Source: an uncultured Sanguibacteroides sp. | GTDB taxonomy: Bacteria > Bacteroidota > Bacteroidia > Bacteroidales > Marinifilaceae | Direction: 5' to 3' | DNA length: 64,000 nucleotides | Assembly (NCBI RefSeq): GCF_900543425.1 | Contig: NZ_UQRQ01000012.1 | Location: 38,250-102,249 of the forward strand | Shown: positions 18,147 to 26,004 of the stretch, in pieces | How positions within the stretch are numbered: position 1 is the first letter of the stretch | How the letters are laid out: each line of letters begins with the position of its first letter | Notes under the pieces: model-generated | Seen by the model: only the letters and a program-made list of their open reading frames with translations | Told to the model about the DNA's origin: nothing | The model's database searches: none | Program-made: the position numbers and the translations under genes

Positions 18147-18545
18147 ATGATAGAAGAGCAGGGTGACTCTGTTCACAATGGTTTCTTTATTCGTCAAAAC
18201 GATTTCTTTAGAAAGATTTTGCTCTGTGAAATCAAGTGGATAGAAGCCTCCCGAAGTTATTGCTATATCCAGGCCACAAAACAGAATAAGTTGATAATCA
18301 CCTGCCCGATGGCAGAAGTAAAAAAGAAACTTCCATCTGATATCTTTATCCAGATATACCGTTCCTACATCATCAACAAGAGAGGCGTCAATAAGTTTGT
18401 GCCCCATGCGGTCGATGAAGAATCGTTTCCGGTGAGCCGTAAATTCAAGCCAATGGTTTTAGAGCAATTCCTTTTTCTGGAAAACCCAAAAGACAAACCG
18501 GAAAGTGATTTTCAAAGAGATTCCGAAGAAGAACGGACAGATTAA
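18147..18545 (+). CDS. LytTR-domain DNA-binding protein
   Basis: Stand-alone LytTR regulator of 132 residues with no receiver domain. The domain spans about 15-110: ILLCEIKWIEASRSYCYIQ, LIITCPMAEVKKKLP, FIQIYRSYIINKRGVNKF and the FPVSRKFKPMVLEQF end. A short acidic tail follows. It begins 45 bp after pdxT and is the first gene of the fimbrial island. LytTR plus AraC pairs often stand upstream of fimbrial operons in Bacteroidales, so control of the fimbrial genes is the likely job. Confidence 0.88.
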   Translation: MIEEQGDSVHNGFFIRQNDFFRKILLCEIKWIEASRSYCYIQATKQNKLIITCPMAEVKKKLPSDIFIQIYRSYIINKRGVNKFVPHAVDEESFPVSRKFKPMVLEQFLFLENPKDKPESDFQRDSEEERTD

Positions 18546-18674
18546 TTTGTAATAAAGCACTATTTTTCTTCCATTTTGAGAGGAAATATATGTATTTTTG
18601 TGGAAATTTTATTAAATGATATACGCGTAAACAAGCAAACAGGCAGTTGTATAATTTGCATTTAAAAACAACTT

Positions 18675-19781
18675 ATGGAAATAGAGAAAGTACTTATCAA
18701 TGGTTTGTTTCATTTTACGCCATGTATCTTTTTACTGAGTGGTATCCTGCTATGGATGCGCCGCCAACCAGGAGACCGTTCAAGGCTCTTTCTGGCCTTA
18801 CCTCTTCTTTTGGCTGGCATTATGTTCTCTATCCGTATTTTTAGGAGTGAGCCTTCATTGCCTGCTGTATTGTCTGTCAGCCTGCTTTGTAGAGGATGGA
18901 CTTCTTTGTCGTTACTCTATCTTTACCCGATAGAAGTGATTAGCCCGGGGTGGCTCACGTTCAAAAAAGGTATTTTGCTGTTCGTTCCATGTTTATTACT
19001 CAATTTGGTGCTATTATGCCTGCCTTTCCAGTTTAGGGAATTAACCTCTTTTTACGCTATAATAGAAAACATAACCGAGTTCAACGTTTGGTTTCGGTTC
19101 GTCATCTTGCTGTGTATCATCCCTTATAGCTTGATGCTTTTTTATATCCCGTATAATTATAAGCGGAGTAGCGCGAATTACAAATGGATTGCTCTCTATA
19201 CGATAGGAATTCAAGGAATAGGCTTCTTCTATGTGGCTTATCTGCTGACAAGTGCCGCGGCTATGGCTATCGGGCACATGGCTTATTGCAGTTTGTTTTG
19301 TCTGTTCGTCACTTATCAGGAGTTATTTTTACGGATAAATGTGCCCGTTATCCCTCGGGAAGTACCGGTTGAACTCCCTGTGCCCCCTGTTACTCCTGAT
19401 GAAAGTATAATCCCCGAGAAAAATAAGGAAAATCCTTTGTGGATACAACTCAATGAACTGATAGATAGAGAACAACTCTGGAGAAACCCGGATACGAATA
19501 TAACCAAGTTGGCTGTTCTTTTGGCTACAAACCGTAATAAGCTCACCCAGATCATTCAGGAGAAAGGCTACGATGGTTATAAAGAGTTTATCAACCGCCG
19601 CCGGATTAATGAATTTTTAAAAATTGCAGATAGTGATAAATACGTAAATGTATTAGACACTTTCTTTAAAGTAGGCTTCCGTTCTAAAGCGACAGCACTC
19701 CGTAACTTCAAGGAATATACCGGAATGCTCCCGAGTGAATATTTACAGCTAAGGCTCAAAAAAAAGACAAAAACGCCTTAA
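18675..19781 (+). CDS. Membrane-bound AraC-family regulator
   Basis: 368-residue protein with about seven hydrophobic helices (residues 8-215), a Pro-rich linker (VPVIPREVPVELPVPPVTP) and a C-terminal AraC-type DNA-binding domain (about 260-365: NITKLAVLLATNRNKLTQIIQ, then DTFFKVGFRSKATALRNFKEYTGMLPSEY). Such membrane-tethered AraC proteins are typical regulators in Bacteroidota. It is followed by three direct repeats in the leader, which may be its own binding sites, and then by the fimbrial operon it probably controls. Confidence 0.87.
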   Translation: MEIEKVLINGLFHFTPCIFLLSGILLWMRRQPGDRSRLFLALPLLLAGIMFSIRIFRSEPSLPAVLSVSLLCRGWTSLSLLYLYPIEVISPGWLTFKKGILLFVPCLLLNLVLLCLPFQFRELTSFYAIIENITEFNVWFRFVILLCIIPYSLMLFYIPYNYKRSSANYKWIALYTIGIQGIGFFYVAYLLTSAAAMAIGHMAYCSLFCLFVTYQELFLRINVPVIPREVPVELPVPPVTPDESIIPEKNKENPLWIQLNELIDREQLWRNPDTNITKLAVLLATNRNKLTQIIQEKGYDGYKEFINRRRINEFLKIADSDKYVNVLDTFFKVGFRSKATALRNFKEYTGMLPSEYLQLRLKKKTKTP

Positions 19782-19784
19782 AAA

Positions 19785-19850
19785 TGCGTTTTGATACCTT
19801 TCGTGCGTTTTGACACCTAAATAATTGCGTATTATGCGTTTTGATACCCA
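19785..19850. repeat. Three direct repeats TGCGTTTTGAYACC
   Basis: TGCGTTTTGATACC at 19785, TGCGTTTTGACACC at 19804 and TGCGTTTTGATACC at 19835, with a partial TGCGTA at 19826. Copies are 19 and 31 bp apart, starting 4 bp after the AraC-type stop codon. The layout is that of operator half-sites for a regulator, most simply the adjacent AraC or LytTR protein. Confidence 0.75.
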
Positions 19851-20142
19851 AATTAGTGCAGAAACGTATCTTGTGCTATTTTTTCATTTCCTAACTTTAT
19901 AGTGCAGGTCAACGGAAACGCTACGGTGCTTCCGTTTGCTGTTGTTAATGTTTGTATTTTCCGTTTTCTTCTTTTTTGAGAATCGGAAACAGCTATTCTT
20001 GTATTAGGATAGAGGGAAAAAATAGGTGACAAGAACTGTATTTGGGAATATACAGAACGTCGGGAGGCCGGAATAGGTCATTGGGAAAATGATTCCCGGC
20101 ATCGGGCAATATTTTTTCGATTAGTGAAAGTTGGGGCTTAGA

Positions 20143-20268
20143 GTTATGCCAAAAAATTCCTGTTGGAGAGAAAAGTTTTTTGGCATAATGACATGAAATG
20201 AAAGATTATGGACTGTAAATATTAAAAAGATGAAAAGTGTTACTGGTTATGCGAAAAAATTCCCGTTT
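20143..20268. repeat. Three copies of TTATGCSAAAAAATTCC in alternating orientation
   Basis: Copy 1 is at 20144-20160. An inverted copy TTTTTTGGCATAA at 20176-20188 forms a perfect 13-bp inverted repeat with copy 1, with a 19-bp spacer. Copy 3 (GTTATGCGAAAAAATTCCCGTT) is at about 20247-20268, a direct repeat of copy 1. The leader 19782-20491 has no gene. TAATTTTG at 20286-20293 is a possible -7 element for the fimbrial operon, which would place the repeats in and upstream of the promoter. Confidence 0.75.
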
Positions 20269-20491
20269 TTATTGGGCAAAATGGATAATTTTGCTAATAT
20301 ACACAGGGCACCGCCTGATTTCCGCGCGTAATTTACTAATTTATAGACGTTTCATAAAATCAGTTTCATCTTTTTTTGTGCGATTCGTCATGTACATACC
20401 TCTCGTATTCAAAAGTAATCGATTGGTTTTCTGCACTCTCTCGGAGTTGCTTTTATCCCCGGATTATTTTCAAAACATAAAACTATCAAAT

Positions 20492-21676
20492 ATGAATGGA
20501 ACAATTGGAATAGGAAAGTATAAGAATGGTCGTTTGTGCGTCCTTTTGCTGTTGGTTTACTCGTTTCTACCTAATGTACAGGCACAAAACAGCAGGACAG
20601 GCAAACCGATGCAAACCGGCGATAGTGTTCTGACGGTTTACTCCGATATCATTTATTTCTCACTGAATAATGGGGATTGGATCGAACGGTCGGAATACAA
20701 GAAAACCGGACGTCTGTTGCGATGGGCACTGTCCGACACCATCACCCCGATTACCATCGTCGGATGGACGGACTCGACGGGAACGGAAACATTCAACGGG
20801 CAACTGTCGTTGCGCCGTGCCCGTACCGTCCGCAACTATTTAGTGAGTAAAGGCGTTGCCGCCGGACGTATCAGCATAGAAGGACGTGGCGTTGATACAC
20901 AGGCAGCCAGCAACGACGAGGCACGGCGTGCCGAGATAGCCGGAGTGATTTACCTCTCAGCGAAATCCCTTCCGGCAGAGAAAGGACAGAAAACCGAAGA
21001 AATCACTCCGGTCGTTGTGGAAAAAGAGACGGAACCGGTTAGAGAAGAGCAGGAAATAAAGGAGGAGATACAGCAGGTGGAGCAACAAGTCACCCCGGTA
21101 CAGCAAGAGGTGAAGTCCGAACCGGAACGGACGGACAAACCGATGCAAACGGACGAATTAGTATCCGTTTCGCAAACGTCATCCCGCTACGTGGCCGTCA
21201 AGACCAACCTTGCAGCATGGGCGGGTACGATAATGAACCTTGCCGCCGATGTGCAGGTGAGCGAACATTTCTCTGTAGAACTGCCCGTACTCTGGTGCCC
21301 GTGGTACGTCAGCGACAAACATGCCGTGAAGACCTTTACCATCCAGCCGGAAGGCCGCTATTGGCTGGCACGTCCCGGCGAAGGGCATTTCTTCGGCGTA
21401 CATGCGCACATAGGTTGGTTCAACGTGAAGTGGAACCGCGACCGCTATCAGGATACCTCCCGTCCGCTTCTGGGTGCAGGTATCAGTTACGGTTACTTGC
21501 TGCCGCTCGGCGAACACTGGGCAGGCGAGTTTACCCTCGGTGCGGGCTATGCCAACATGAAGTACGACACCTATTATAATATAGGCAACGGCGCACGGAT
21601 AGATACCCGTACAAAGAACTATTGGGGCATCACCCGTGTAGGTATTTCCGTTGTATATCGGTTCAATCTTAAATAA
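20492..21676 (+). CDS. OmpA-like/DUF3575 outer-membrane protein of the fimbrial locus
   Basis: 394 residues from the ATG at 20492. The open frame extends back to 20237, but only the 20492 start gives a normal signal peptide (CVLLLLVYSFLPNVQA/Q). An OmpA-C-like peptidoglycan-binding domain (about 60-155: VGWTDSTGTETFNGQLSLRRARTV, GRISIEGRG) comes first, then a Glu/Gln/Val-rich linker, then a DUF3575 beta-barrel-like domain (about 235-394: VAVKTNLAAWAGTIMNLAADVQVSEHFSVELPV, PEGRYWLA, GAGISYGY). DUF3575 proteins head many type V fimbrial operons and probably anchor or assemble the fibre at the outer membrane. Base composition is visibly richer in G+C than the core genes. Confidence 0.85.
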   Translation: MNGTIGIGKYKNGRLCVLLLLVYSFLPNVQAQNSRTGKPMQTGDSVLTVYSDIIYFSLNNGDWIERSEYKKTGRLLRWALSDTITPITIVGWTDSTGTETFNGQLSLRRARTVRNYLVSKGVAAGRISIEGRGVDTQAASNDEARRAEIAGVIYLSAKSLPAEKGQKTEEITPVVVEKETEPVREEQEIKEEIQQVEQQVTPVQQEVKSEPERTDKPMQTDELVSVSQTSSRYVAVKTNLAAWAGTIMNLAADVQVSEHFSVELPVLWCPWYVSDKHAVKTFTIQPEGRYWLARPGEGHFFGVHAHIGWFNVKWNRDRYQDTSRPLLGAGISYGYLLPLGEHWAGEFTLGAGYANMKYDTYYNIGNGARIDTRTKNYWGITRVGISVVYRFNLK

Positions 21677-21684
21677 TAAACGAT

Positions 21685-22710
21685 ATGAAGAAACGATACT
21701 ATTTGCTATTCTTATTTATCATCCTGCTTACGGGTTGCGTACACGACTACCCGACGATGACAGACGATGGCGAGGAAGGCGTTGACCCTACACTCGTACA
21801 AGTAAATACCGAAGTGACACTTGATTTGGAGCTTGTGCCCTTGGAAATTATAACCGATAAAGCACGTTCGGGAACCACGAAAGCCGCTACTGATACCTAC
21901 CGCCGCCGCTTCATCATCGACGCCTACCACGACGGCAAAGTTGCCCAGCGGCAGGTAACGGTGCTCGAAGAAGCGGAAGAAAGCGGAAGTGACAAAATCA
22001 CCCTGCCCATTAACCTGAAACTGCACGCATTGGAATACACGCTGGCAGTCTGGACGGACTACGTGGCGGCAGGTACGGAAGCCGACCTTTATTACAACAC
22101 GGAGGACTTGCAGCAAGTGTCCTGCACCACGCCCTATATAGGAAACACCCCTTACCGCGATTGCCTTTACGGAACGGCACCGCTCGATTTGCGCCCGTAT
22201 CGCGACGAATGGAACGCCAAAGTACAGGTTCAGGTGGATATGGTACGCCCGCTGGCACAATACGAGATTATCGCCACGGACGTAAAGGAGTTCCTCGCCA
22301 AGTCCCAAAGACAACGGGAGGCAGGCACGGCTCACAGTGTCACCTTCTCCTACGGCTTCTATTTCCCGCTGGGTTTCAACGTGCTGACCGGGAAGCCGCA
22401 AAAATCACAGATGAACGTCGCGTTTACCGCCCCACTCACCGTCCCCGATGACGGACGGGAAGAATATACGATAGGCACAGACTTCATCTTTGTGAACGGT
22501 GAGGAATCCTACGTGCCGCTCGAAATAAGGATAGCGGACAGCGATGGTTACGTGGTGAGCCTGACCACCGGACTGAACGTGCCTTACCAACGGGGACACC
22601 TCACCACCTTGCGGGGGCGTTTCCTCACCTCGAAGGTCAGTCCGGGCGTAGGCATCAATCCCGATTTCGACGACGATGATATAAATATCGACCTCGACGA
22701 TTTACATTAA
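21685..22710 (+). CDS. FimB/Mfa2-like fimbrial anchor lipoprotein
   Basis: 341-residue lipoprotein with signal peptide and lipobox LLTGC (C18). The body shows the DUF6562/FimB-Mfa2-type pattern: HALEYTLAVWTDYVAAGT, TPYRDCLYGTAPLDLRPYR, VQVDMVRPLAQYEII, FYFPLGFNVLTG and VPYQRGHLTTLRGRFLTSK. It ends in an acidic tail FDDDDINIDLDDLH. In type V pili this class anchors the fibre and limits its length. It starts 8 bp after the OmpA-like gene and shares its G+C-rich composition. Confidence 0.85.
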   Translation: MKKRYYLLFLFIILLTGCVHDYPTMTDDGEEGVDPTLVQVNTEVTLDLELVPLEIITDKARSGTTKAATDTYRRRFIIDAYHDGKVAQRQVTVLEEAEESGSDKITLPINLKLHALEYTLAVWTDYVAAGTEADLYYNTEDLQQVSCTTPYIGNTPYRDCLYGTAPLDLRPYRDEWNAKVQVQVDMVRPLAQYEIIATDVKEFLAKSQRQREAGTAHSVTFSYGFYFPLGFNVLTGKPQKSQMNVAFTAPLTVPDDGREEYTIGTDFIFVNGEESYVPLEIRIADSDGYVVSLTTGLNVPYQRGHLTTLRGRFLTSKVSPGVGINPDFDDDDINIDLDDLH

Positions 22711-22757
22711 CAAAGGAGTGAATAAACTTGATTTATAAATATTAAAAACAAAAGACA

Positions 22758-24356
22758 ATGAAAAAGCACAATCTTTATTTTTTGCTGACGGTTCTCCTTG
22801 CAGGACTGTTCGCATCGTGCAGCCAGGAAGATATGGACGGGCCGCAGACCAATGAACCTACCAGCGTAACCCTCAGCGCAAATATGGACGGGGGCATACA
22901 CACCCGCGCCGACGGCAAGGTCACCATACCCTACTTTGCTTTCAAGCTGCGCTACATCCTCGAAGTATGGACGACAGGCGCTAATCCGGAACTGATATAC
23001 CGCGAGGAAAAGACCAATAGTACCGGCGAAGGAGAGGACTTCACCTTTACCCTCGTCGACAACGGAGACTACAAAGCCTTGTTGTGGGCAGACTTTGTAA
23101 AAGGAACTGGTGAAACGACGGTAACCTACTCCGGCGGCAGCTACACCCACTACGAAGACCAATACTACACGACCATCCCCGACCTGAAGACAGTAACCAT
23201 TTCAAGATTAGCCCTGGATGGCGAAGGAACCAGTTTCGGTACTATAACACCACGTACCTCCCTCGACGCTTTCTACGCCTGCCACACGATAAGCAAAAAG
23301 GATGGGGCATACGCCGAACCAGTAGTGCTTACCCGTCCCTTCGGGCAAATCAACATCAGCGAGAAGGATGCGGATGCGCTTGCTAATGTGTATAGAGTGA
23401 AATTTGCCTACAACGTCCCCGCAGGCTTCAACGTAGAGAGCGGCGAGCCTACCCAAACCACTGTGCAGACCAAGACGATTCAGGAATTGGATGTGCTGGG
23501 TACCGGAGACTTCACTGCCAACCTCTATTACGACTACGTCTTCACCCCCGCCACCGGGCAGACCACACTGGGCGAAATGACCGTGACCTTCGCGCAAGAG
23601 CCTTGGAGCAATATCGTGATAGCCGACTACGTTATCCCCGCCAACATGCCCGTCGTGCGCAACAAACGCACCAACATCAGCGGACACATCGTTTCGGTTT
23701 CCGATAAGCCGAGCCCGGCTGCCAAGCTCTCCGTCACCGTCAGCGATGGCTGGAGCGATGGTACGATAGAAAAAGATGTTGATCTGGGCGATTACTACTA
23801 CGACGATGAAACTTACTCAACCACTTTCGACAATACCAAGACTTGCATCGGCATCGTGTACGAAGTGAACGCCGACGGCAAGAGCGGTAAGATTGTGGGG
23901 CTGACGCAGAACGGGATGCAGGATTCAAAGAAATGGAGCACAGAGAATGGCGAAACGGGAGCAACCAATACAACCGACGGTCGGGCAAATATGGCAACCA
24001 TCGCTGCCTTGATTGCAAATTCGAATGGCAGCAAGAGCTGGGATAATTACCCTGCCTTCAAGTGGGTGACAGAGCAGAACAATAATACCGGCAACTGGGA
24101 TGCCACAAATGACAAGTGGTATCTCCCTGCCAAAGATGAGTTTAGCGCACTTTACACAGCTTATGATACTTACGGTAAAGATGACTTCAATACTAAGCTA
24201 ACCACAGCAGGTGGAACAGAGTTCAAAGACTACTACTATCTGAGTTCGACGGAGTCCAGTAGCACCAACAGCTGGTACACGAGCTTCAGCGGCAGCGGCA
24301 CGGGCACCCTCGGGAAAACCACCAACTTCATGGTGCGTTGCATCCGGGTATTTTAA
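22758..24356 (+). CDS. Fimbrial (DUF6562-like) lipoprotein with C-terminal lectin-like domain
   Basis: 532-residue lipoprotein (lipobox FASC). Residues about 40-325 repeat the fold of the preceding gene (LRYILEVWTTG, ALLWADFVKG, FGQINISEKD, YNVPAGFNVESGEP, IPANMPVVRNKRTNISG). The C-terminal part from about 350 is different: CIGIVYEVNADGKSGKIVGL, KWYLPAKDEFSALYTAY, YYLSSTESSSTNSWYT and a VRCIRVF end. This is the pattern of Lcl/DUF1566-type C-type-lectin-like folds used as binding tips and as target domains of diversity-generating retroelements. It is probably the tip or surface adhesin of the pilus. Third structural gene of the operon, 47 bp after the FimB-like gene. Confidence 0.82.
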   Translation: MKKHNLYFLLTVLLAGLFASCSQEDMDGPQTNEPTSVTLSANMDGGIHTRADGKVTIPYFAFKLRYILEVWTTGANPELIYREEKTNSTGEGEDFTFTLVDNGDYKALLWADFVKGTGETTVTYSGGSYTHYEDQYYTTIPDLKTVTISRLALDGEGTSFGTITPRTSLDAFYACHTISKKDGAYAEPVVLTRPFGQINISEKDADALANVYRVKFAYNVPAGFNVESGEPTQTTVQTKTIQELDVLGTGDFTANLYYDYVFTPATGQTTLGEMTVTFAQEPWSNIVIADYVIPANMPVVRNKRTNISGHIVSVSDKPSPAAKLSVTVSDGWSDGTIEKDVDLGDYYYDDETYSTTFDNTKTCIGIVYEVNADGKSGKIVGLTQNGMQDSKKWSTENGETGATNTTDGRANMATIAALIANSNGSKSWDNYPAFKWVTEQNNNTGNWDATNDKWYLPAKDEFSALYTAYDTYGKDDFNTKLTTAGGTEFKDYYYLSSTESSSTNSWYTSFSGSGTGTLGKTTNFMVRCIRVF

Positions 24357-24372
24357 TGCCACAAGGCTGATT

Positions 24373-24545
24373 TGCCCTTTAGCGACCCGCCTTGACGGGC
24401 AATATAACACTTTGCGGCGCAGCAATCAAAAACTGCCCGTATAAGTGAAAGAAATGAATAATGGCGAAGTTTGATTGAAGAGGTGTAAAACGGCAGGTAC
24501 GGACGGACTCAACCGGGAAAGTCCGTGCCTCTCCGTCCGCCTCCT
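24373..24545. other. Non-coding segment with hairpins after the fimbrial adhesin gene
   Basis: No gene is visible. CCCGCCTTGACGGG (about 24389-24402) and ACGGACT (24503) paired with AGTCCGT (24520), with a 10-nt loop, are possible hairpins; either may end the fimbrial transcript. No copy of the adhesin 3' end (template repeat) and no reverse transcriptase were found. Confidence 0.4.
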
Positions 24546-24561
24546 TTCAAACCCACTGTAA

Positions 24562-25038
24562 ATTCAATTCAAACAGCTATTCGGACAGCTTGCGTCAATA
24601 CCGGGAGCATTCAAAGCCCTCATAACAGGCTACGGCATCGTGGGATTCGATTATGCCTATATCCCTGCGACTTCTGTTCCTGAATTTTCCTTGAAAGGCG
24701 ACAAACCTTTCACAATCTTCACTACGGTTTGTTTCAAAAATACACAGAACGGATCGATTCTCGAACAGAAGGATATGTTTCAGATGGGCATCATGGATGG
24801 ATTGCTCTATGTTGCAGCAATAGATTGGTGTGCCATTAAGTTCTCGGAATATAAGGTAACTGAGTTTGTCACCGACCATTGGTATTCCATTGCCATAGTC
24901 TATGACGGCAAAATCTTGTCCGCATGGCTGGAAGGGGAAAAGAAAGATTCTTTCAAATGCAAAGCACCCTACAAAGATAACCTCTTTTATTTTTATTTAT
25001 TTGTCAGTTCAACAACTCTTTTCAAGGTGTTTGTTTAA
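24562..25038 (+). pseudogene. Fragment of a LamG/concanavalin-like domain gene
   Basis: An open frame without a convincing start runs from a TAA at 24559 and has no signal peptide. Its residues have the look of a LamG-like jelly roll: GFDYAYIPATSVPEFSLKGD, FTIFTTVCFKN, MDGLLYVAAIDW, TDHWYSIAIVYDGKILSAWLEG. The end runs into the convergent heptose kinase gene (overlapping its last 30 bp) with a low-complexity FYFYLF stretch, so the 3' part is probably lost. It is best read as the remnant of another surface protein gene at the right edge of the fimbrial island. Confidence 0.6.
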
Positions 25039-25956
25039 TTCTTCTTGTGTCACGGTTGCCGTACCCAATTTGGTTACGACGATTCCTGCTGCAACATTGG
25101 CAATATACATGGCCTCTTTTATGTCTTTTCCTGCAGATAGAGCTAAAGCAAGAGTTGCAACAACCGTGTCTCCGGCTCCACTAACATCGAAAACTTCCTG
25201 TGAATAGGTCGGGATATGAATGGTCTCCTGCCGATTGATCAAGCTCATACCCTTTTCACTTCTTGTCACGAGTAGGGCGGAAAGACCATAACGATCAAGA
25301 ATCGTTTTTCCGGCTATTTCAATCTCTCGGTCATCGTTATTTATCGTTTTCCCGGTGATTTCTCCCAATTCTTTTACGTTGGGAGTTATTAAATCGGCCC
25401 CGGCGTATTTCTCCCACTCTTGTCCTTTCGGGTCTACGATCACGTGAATATGATGTTCTTGTGCCGTTTGAATGAGAAAAGAGCAAACCTCCTGGGAAAT
25501 AAATCCTTTTCCATAATCGGAGATAACCAGCAAATGAACCTCTTTTATTAGCTTTGAAATGAGTTCCTTTAATTGTTGGGATCCTCTTTCGTTGAGTTGT
25601 AATTTTTGCTCGTAATCAATACGGACAATTTGCTGGAGTCCTCCGATAACCCGGGCTTTGGCAATCGTGGGTTGTTCGGTTTTGATAAATGAGGTCCGGA
25701 TATTTTTTTGTCTGCCCATCCGCTCGATTTCTTTTCCGAAAAGATCATGCCCGATAGCACCGCAAAGAAAAGCATTTCCTCCCAAGCTGCTGATGTTGTT
25801 TGCCACATTGGAAGCTCCTCCTAAACGGGATTCTTCAGAGACGATGTTAACGATAGGGACAGGAGCTTCCGGGGAGATCCTCTCGACCTTTCCGAAATAG
25901 TATTTGTCAAGCATGATATCCCCGACAATCAGTATGTTACATTTTGAGAAATCCAC
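25009..25956 (-). CDS. hldE: Heptose 7-phosphate kinase (RfaE domain I type)
   Basis: PfkB-family sugar kinase of 315 residues expected to make D-glycero-beta-D-manno-heptose 1,7-bisphosphate for the LPS core. Evidence: the N-terminal segment ILIVGDIMLDKYYFGKVERISPEAPVP is the RfaE1 hallmark, RLGGASNVANNISSLG is the first PfkB signature, and DVSGAGDTVVATLALAL is the second with the catalytic Asp. The nucleotidyltransferase domain fused to it in Enterobacteria is absent, as expected where it is encoded separately. It starts 48 bp after prfB on the same strand and may share its transcript. Confidence 0.9.
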   Translation of the reverse strand: MDFSKCNILIVGDIMLDKYYFGKVERISPEAPVPIVNIVSEESRLGGASNVANNISSLGGNAFLCGAIGHDLFGKEIERMGRQKNIRTSFIKTEQPTIAKARVIGGLQQIVRIDYEQKLQLNERGSQQLKELISKLIKEVHLLVISDYGKGFISQEVCSFLIQTAQEHHIHVIVDPKGQEWEKYAGADLITPNVKELGEITGKTINNDDREIEIAGKTILDRYGLSALLVTRSEKGMSLINRQETIHIPTYSQEVFDVSGAGDTVVATLALALSAGKDIKEAMYIANVAAGIVVTKLGTATVTQEELNKHLEKSC

Positions 25957-26004
25957 TATAGTTCGATTTACGATTTATGATTAAATGGATGTGATGTCGT
26001 TTTT

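Noticed and set aside
20237..20491. An 85-codon N-terminal extension of the OmpA/DUF3575 protein
   Set aside because: The extension has no domain, contains a repeat element and would bury the signal peptide. The ATG at 20492 gives a normal exported protein.
21217..22401. Long open frames in other phases and on the minus strand across the fimbrial genes
   Set aside because: The high G+C of this stretch lowers stop frequency. The frames are Arg/His/Gly-rich, have no start context and overlap well-supported genes.
18147..25008. A complete diversity-generating retroelement
   Set aside because: No reverse transcriptase, Avd or template repeat was found in the window, so only a possible target domain is reported.
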